A stretch of 64,000 nucleotides of DNA, taken from positions 1 to 64,000 of the forward strand of contig CAJTFK010000010.1 of the NCBI GenBank assembly GCA_910575505.1, given 5' to 3'. Both the position numbers and the translations under genes were made by a program. Positions 60,583-64,000 of this stretch are shown here, piece after piece (the stretch's first letter is position 1; every line of letters starts with the position of its first letter). Under the pieces are notes generated by a model. That model was given only the letters and a program-made list of their open reading frames with translations. It was not told the DNA's origin and searched no databases. Source of the DNA: Oscillospiraceae bacterium. GTDB lineage: Bacteria > Bacillota > Clostridia > Oscillospirales > Oscillospiraceae.

Positions 60583-61335
60583 ATGAATCAATCCTTTTTC
60601 ATCGGCGCCATCGGCGCCCACCAGCAGCAAAAGCGCATGGGCGTTCAGGGAAACAACATCGCCAACCTCAATACATACGGCTACAAGGCCCAGAAGGGAC
60701 GTTTCGCCGCGCTGATGTACGATGATGTCAAGGCCACGGATTTTGAGATGCGCCCTTACGGCGTGGGCACCGCCCTGTGGCAGGTGGATACGGATTTTTC
60801 CCCGGGTCCGGTGGCGGATACCGGCCGCAGTCAGGACTACATGATTGACGGAGAGGGCTTTTTCGCCCTGGTGGATCTGAACACCAATGAGGTGACCCTG
60901 ACCCGGAACGGCGCCTTCTGCCTCTCGGAGCTGATGCGTCCCAACGGACAGGTGGACCAGTACGGGCAGCCGGAGATGGAACGGATTTATTATCTCTCCG
61001 ACAACGAGGGGCGCTTTGCCCTCGGCGAGACCGGCGGCATGATTGAGGTGGACCCCTCCCAGCGGGAGGAGGCGCAGCCGGTGGGCGTGTTCGACTATAT
61101 CAACTACAGCGGCATGCAGCACGTGGACGGGACCCGGTTCATCGCCGTGGACAAAAACGGCGGTATGCGCCGCAGCGCCGCCAAGGCGGTGCAGGGTCTG
61201 CTGGAGATGTCCAACGCGGACCTGGCGGAGGAGTATACCAAGGTAATTGAGGCCCAGCGGGCCTACGGACTGGCGCTGAAGATGGTGCAGACCTCCGACG
61301 AGGTGGAGTCCACCATCAACGGCCTGCGCAGTTAA
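60583..61335 (+). CDS. flgG: Flagellar rod protein, FlgG/FlhP type
   Basis: The second rod protein of the pair, 250 aa. N terminus IGAIGAHQQQKRMGVQGNNIANLNTYGYKAQKGRFAALMYDD, middle DGEGFFALVDLNTNEVTLTRNGAFCL, C terminus EMSNADLAEEYTKVIEAQRAYGLALKMVQTSDEVESTINGLR. ATG at 60583 follows AAGGAGGC. The exact F or G assignment of the pair is uncertain. Confidence 0.92.
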   Translation: MNQSFFIGAIGAHQQQKRMGVQGNNIANLNTYGYKAQKGRFAALMYDDVKATDFEMRPYGVGTALWQVDTDFSPGPVADTGRSQDYMIDGEGFFALVDLNTNEVTLTRNGAFCLSELMRPNGQVDQYGQPEMERIYYLSDNEGRFALGETGGMIEVDPSQREEAQPVGVFDYINYSGMQHVDGTRFIAVDKNGGMRRSAAKAVQGLLEMSNADLAEEYTKVIEAQRAYGLALKMVQTSDEVESTINGLRS

Positions 61336-61349
61336 AAGGGAGGGATGTC

Positions 61350-61979
61350 ATGAACATTAAGAACTATAACGAGCTGTCCTCTCTGGAGCTGGATACCCTG
61401 AAGGAGATTGGCAGCATCGGCACCGGGAACGCGGCCACGTCGCTGTCCTCCCTGATCGGAAAGCCGGTGCGCATCCAGCAGCCGGAGGTCCGCATCATGG
61501 GCTATAACGAGGCCATTGAGTGGATCGGCGGACCGGAGGAAATTACCGCCGGCGTGCTGGTGGGCATGAGCAATCAGCTCAGCGGCATTATGCTGTCCGT
61601 CCAGCAGCTGGACTTTGTGAAGCTGGTGGCGGAAAGCATGCTGAATGAGCAGGTGGAGAGCTATGAGCAGATTCGGGATATGGAGCGCTCCGCCCTGACA
61701 GAGGTGGGCAACATCATGATTTCCACCTTTATCAATGCCCTCACGGGCCTTGCGGGCATCGACATCGACCTGTCAGTTCCGGCCTTTACCGTGGATATGC
61801 AGGGCGCTATTATGGCGGTGCCCATGGCGATGTACGGCGGGCAGTCCGACTATATCATGACCATCGGCGGAGACTTCGTGTGCAACGGAAAGCAGATTCC
61901 CTGCCGGCTGCTGCTGTCGCCGGATATCCGTTCATTGAACTTTTTGCTAAGGAAGCTGGGCGTTGACAGTGGAGAATAA
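61350..61979 (+). CDS. cheC: CheY-P phosphatase CheC
   Basis: A chemotaxis adaptation protein that removes phosphate from CheY-P and binds CheD, 209 aa. Both active-site helices are present: LDTLKEIGSIGTGNAATSLSSLIGKPV and MERSALTEVGNIMISTFINAL, each with the Glu/Asn pair. ATG at 61350 follows AGGGAGGG. It overlaps cheD by 17 nt. Confidence 0.96.
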   Translation: MNIKNYNELSSLELDTLKEIGSIGTGNAATSLSSLIGKPVRIQQPEVRIMGYNEAIEWIGGPEEITAGVLVGMSNQLSGIMLSVQQLDFVKLVAESMLNEQVESYEQIRDMERSALTEVGNIMISTFINALTGLAGIDIDLSVPAFTVDMQGAIMAVPMAMYGGQSDYIMTIGGDFVCNGKQIPCRLLLSPDIRSLNFLLRKLGVDSGE

Positions 61980-62448
61980 AATCACGATCGGAATTGCGGA
62001 CATGAAAATGGCGAAGGACAGCGGTATGCTGATTACCTACGCCCTGGGCTCCTGCATTGGGATTTGTCTGTACGATCAGCGTATCAAACTGGCTGCAATG
62101 GTTCACATTATGCTGCCGCTGAATATGGAGCCCGGAAGAAAAAACACATTTAAATATGCGGATACCGGACTCCGCGAGACTTTGCGCCTGATGGAGTCGA
62201 AAGGCGCCTCCCGCGCACGGATCACCGCCAAGATTGCCGGCGGGGCCAAAATGTTCGAGCTCAGCGGCGGAAACCTTGGCAATATCGGACAGCGCAATAT
62301 TGAGAGTGTGCATTTGAACCTGAAAAAAGAGGGCATCCAGCTCTTGAAGGAGGACGTGGGCGGTTCCGTGGCCCGGACGCTGCTGTTCGACCCGGCCACC
62401 GGCTTGGGCTGCGTCCGCTGTTACGGCAGGAAAGAGCTGATTATTTAA
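61963..62448 (+). CDS. cheD: Chemoreceptor glutamine deamidase CheD
   Basis: Deamidates receptor glutamines and stimulates CheC. The 161-aa protein has catalytic Cys31 in YALGSCIGICLYD and His48 in AMVHIMLP, with a Thr in the later GGAKMFE/IGQRNIE region. The start is TTG at 61963 or GTG at 61969; AAGGAAG upstream favours TTG. It is translationally coupled to cheC. Confidence 0.96.
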   Translation: MTVENKITIGIADMKMAKDSGMLITYALGSCIGICLYDQRIKLAAMVHIMLPLNMEPGRKNTFKYADTGLRETLRLMESKGASRARITAKIAGGAKMFELSGGNLGNIGQRNIESVHLNLKKEGIQLLKEDVGGSVARTLLFDPATGLGCVRCYGRKELII

Positions 62449-62478
62449 GAGACAACCTTTGAAAGGAGTGTGCGGAAT

Positions 62479-63405
62479 ATGCTGGCAGAGGACAAGCGGG
62501 GCATCCTGCTGGAATCCGGTACGAATGAGATCGAGGTCATGGAGTTTACCATCAATGACAGCCTGTATGGAATCAATGTGGCGAAGGTCAAGGAGATTCT
62601 GGTTTCCCAGCCGGTGAAGCCCATGCCTCACGCCCATCCGGCGGTGGAGGGGATTTTCAAGCCCCGGGATCAGGTCATCACAGTGGTGGATCTGCCCCAG
62701 TACCTGCTGTCGGAGCCCGGGGAGAAAAAGCCCAAGGATCTGTTCATCGTCACCAATTTTAATAAGATGAATATTGCCTTCCGTGTCCACACGGTAGTCG
62801 GCATCAGCCGCATTTCCTGGAAGAGCATCCAGAAGCCCGACAAGACCGTAGCCGGAGGAAACGAGGGCATCGCCACCGGAATTGCCCAGTGCGGCGAGGA
62901 CCTGGTGACCATTCTTGACTTTGAGAAGATTGTGGCGGAGATTGCCCCGGAGACCACCATTCAGATGTCCGAGATCGAGCGTCTGGGCCACCGGGAGCGG
63001 AGCGACGCCGCCATTGTGGTGGCGGAGGACTCCGTGCTGCTCAGCAAGATGATTGAGGAGGCCCTCCACAAATCCGGCTATGTCAATACCAGGATGTTCC
63101 CCGACGGTCAGGCGCTCTGGAACTACCTAAATGAAGTCAGGGGTAAGAAAAATCTGGAAGATTACGTGTCCCTGGTGATTACGGATATCGAGATGCCTCA
63201 GATGGACGGACACCGGCTGACGAAGCTGATTAAGGACGACAAGGAGCTGAAGCATCTGCCGCTGATTATCTTCTCGTCTCTGATTACGGAGGAGATGCGC
63301 CAAAAGGGCAAGGAGCTGGGCGCCGACGAGCAGATGAGCAAGCCGGAAATCGGACATCTGGTGCAGGTGATCGATCACCTGCTGGAAGAGAAGCACAGCA
63401 AGTAA
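62479..63405 (+). CDS. cheV: Chemotaxis coupling protein CheV (CheW plus receiver)
   Basis: A 308-aa scaffold. The CheW-like domain (about 15-160) has MEFTINDSLYGINVAKVKEILVSQPVKPMPHAHPAVEGIFKPRDQVITVVDL. The receiver domain (about 175-300) has VVAEDSVLLSKMI and VITDIEMPQMDG. ATG at 62479 follows AAAGGAG by 10 nt; a GTG 9 nt upstream is too close to it. It couples receptors to CheA and may buffer phosphate. cheA is not in the window. Confidence 0.97.
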   Translation: MLAEDKRGILLESGTNEIEVMEFTINDSLYGINVAKVKEILVSQPVKPMPHAHPAVEGIFKPRDQVITVVDLPQYLLSEPGEKKPKDLFIVTNFNKMNIAFRVHTVVGISRISWKSIQKPDKTVAGGNEGIATGIAQCGEDLVTILDFEKIVAEIAPETTIQMSEIERLGHRERSDAAIVVAEDSVLLSKMIEEALHKSGYVNTRMFPDGQALWNYLNEVRGKKNLEDYVSLVITDIEMPQMDGHRLTKLIKDDKELKHLPLIIFSSLITEEMRQKGKELGADEQMSKPEIGHLVQVIDHLLEEKHSK

Positions 63406-63421
63406 AAGCGGGAGGAACACC

Positions 63422-64000
63422 ATGAGCAGCAAATATATTGTAAGGCAGCCGATCAAGGATACCTCTGGAAAAATCCTGGGATATGAGATCGTATACCATG
63501 GCGAGAATCAGGCGTTCAGCTCGGACAGCAACAGCCCGGCCAATGAGTTCGCTTCTGCGGATACGGTCTACAGCTTTTTGACGCAGAACAGCACAACGAC
63601 GCTGAAGGGATCCTTGAACTTCATGACCTTCACCACCATGCTGCTGATGAAGAAAACGCCCAGGCTGTTTGACAAGTCGGAGCTGGTCATTCAAATTGAC
63701 GACAGCGTGATTATCCACCCCCTGTCCATGCACTTCGTGGACCAGTATGCCAAGGAGGGGTATAAGATTGCCGTCAACGAGTTCCAGTTCGCCCCCCGGT
63801 ATCTGGCTTTGCTGGACAGCATTGAGTACATCAAGCTGAATGCAAAAAATGCCACGGACGTTACCATCCGGAACACAGTGGAAGTGGCCCACAGCATGAA
63901 CAAAAAGTGCATCATCTCCCATATTGAGACGGCAGAACAGTACCAAAAGGCCATTTCTCTCAACGCCGACGCGGTGGAGGGGCCCTATGTGGCCGAGAAG
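63422..64000 (+). CDS. Degenerate EAL-domain protein (YuxH/HDOD type), truncated by window end
   Basis: The first 193 codons of a gene that runs out of the window. ATG at 63422 follows GGGAGGA. The sequence follows an EAL fold: YIVRQPIKDTSGKILGYEIVYHG in the first strand, then YKIAVNEFQFAPRYL where active enzymes have DDFG, IKLNAK, and VEGPYVAEK at the QG site. The catalytic acidic pair is lost, so it is probably a non-enzymatic partner, as in YuxH-like proteins that continue into an HDOD domain. The C-terminal part is not visible. Confidence 0.8.
   Translation, partial: MSSKYIVRQPIKDTSGKILGYEIVYHGENQAFSSDSNSPANEFASADTVYSFLTQNSTTTLKGSLNFMTFTTMLLMKKTPRLFDKSELVIQIDDSVIIHPLSMHFVDQYAKEGYKIAVNEFQFAPRYLALLDSIEYIKLNAKNATDVTIRNTVEVAHSMNKKCIISHIETAEQYQKAISLNADAVEGPYVAEK

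Overview
The window is a GC-rich stretch from a motile, anaerobic Gram-positive bacterium of the Clostridia, most likely Oscillospiraceae (Oscillibacter/Flavonifractor-like). The evidence is a T-box leader, lipoproteins with the signature LxAC box followed by Gly/Ser linkers, formate-tetrahydrofolate ligase, the gdpP-rplI-dnaB order, FliY with CheC/CheD/CheV chemotaxis, and frequent GTG/TTG starts behind strong AGGAGG sites. The genus is inferred only.

Positions 1-5.4 kb (mostly minus strand): an ABC importer of the TrpXYZ type (permease, ATPase and two substrate-binding lipoproteins). One lipoprotein is transcribed alone behind a T-box leader whose specifier reads TGG (Trp). The other follows a 32-codon leader ORF and an intrinsic terminator, which looks like attenuation. 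Positions 5.4-11 kb: pyrG, a small PH-like protein, an XRE regulator diverging from an unknown 96-aa gene, an M24 aminopeptidase, an ArsC/Spx-like reductase and a dihydrouridine synthase. Positions 11-20 kb: gdpP (c-di-AMP hydrolase), two small proteins, rplI, dnaB, tilS, hpt and ftsH, a conserved housekeeping order. Positions 20-25.4 kb: a complete branched-chain amino acid (Liv) ABC importer. Positions 25-32 kb: an unknown gene, a serA-type dehydrogenase with ACT domain, an MscS channel, a membrane protein, fhs and an unknown gene.

Positions 32-37 kb (minus strand): a three-gene phosphorelay made of a hybrid histidine kinase with two receiver domains, a free Hpt protein, and a response regulator carrying both HD-GYP and GGDEF domains. 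It diverges from the flagellar operon. Positions 37.4-64 kb (plus strand): a near-continuous motility operon, flgB-flgC-fliE-fliF-fliG-fliH-fliI-fliJ-fliK-flgD-TIGR02530-flgE-flbD-motA-motB-fliM-fliY-cheY-fliO-fliP-fliQ-fliR-flhB-flhA-fliA-flgF/G-flgG-cheC-cheD-cheV, then a degenerate EAL gene cut by the window end. It builds export gate, C ring, rod, hook and stator, and ends with the late sigma factor and CheY-P adaptation/phosphatase genes.

The most interesting observations are: FliY with three tandem copies of the FliM-type CheY-binding motif in a Pro/Ala linker; a roughly 165-nt multi-hairpin leader of no class I recognise upstream of flgB, with repeated GGGATGAAA elements; an FlgD with a long acidic tail; absence of flhF/flhG between flhA and fliA; a 169-bp inverted-repeat element (two copies, one in the gdpP leader); and at least two further families of dispersed intergenic repeats.
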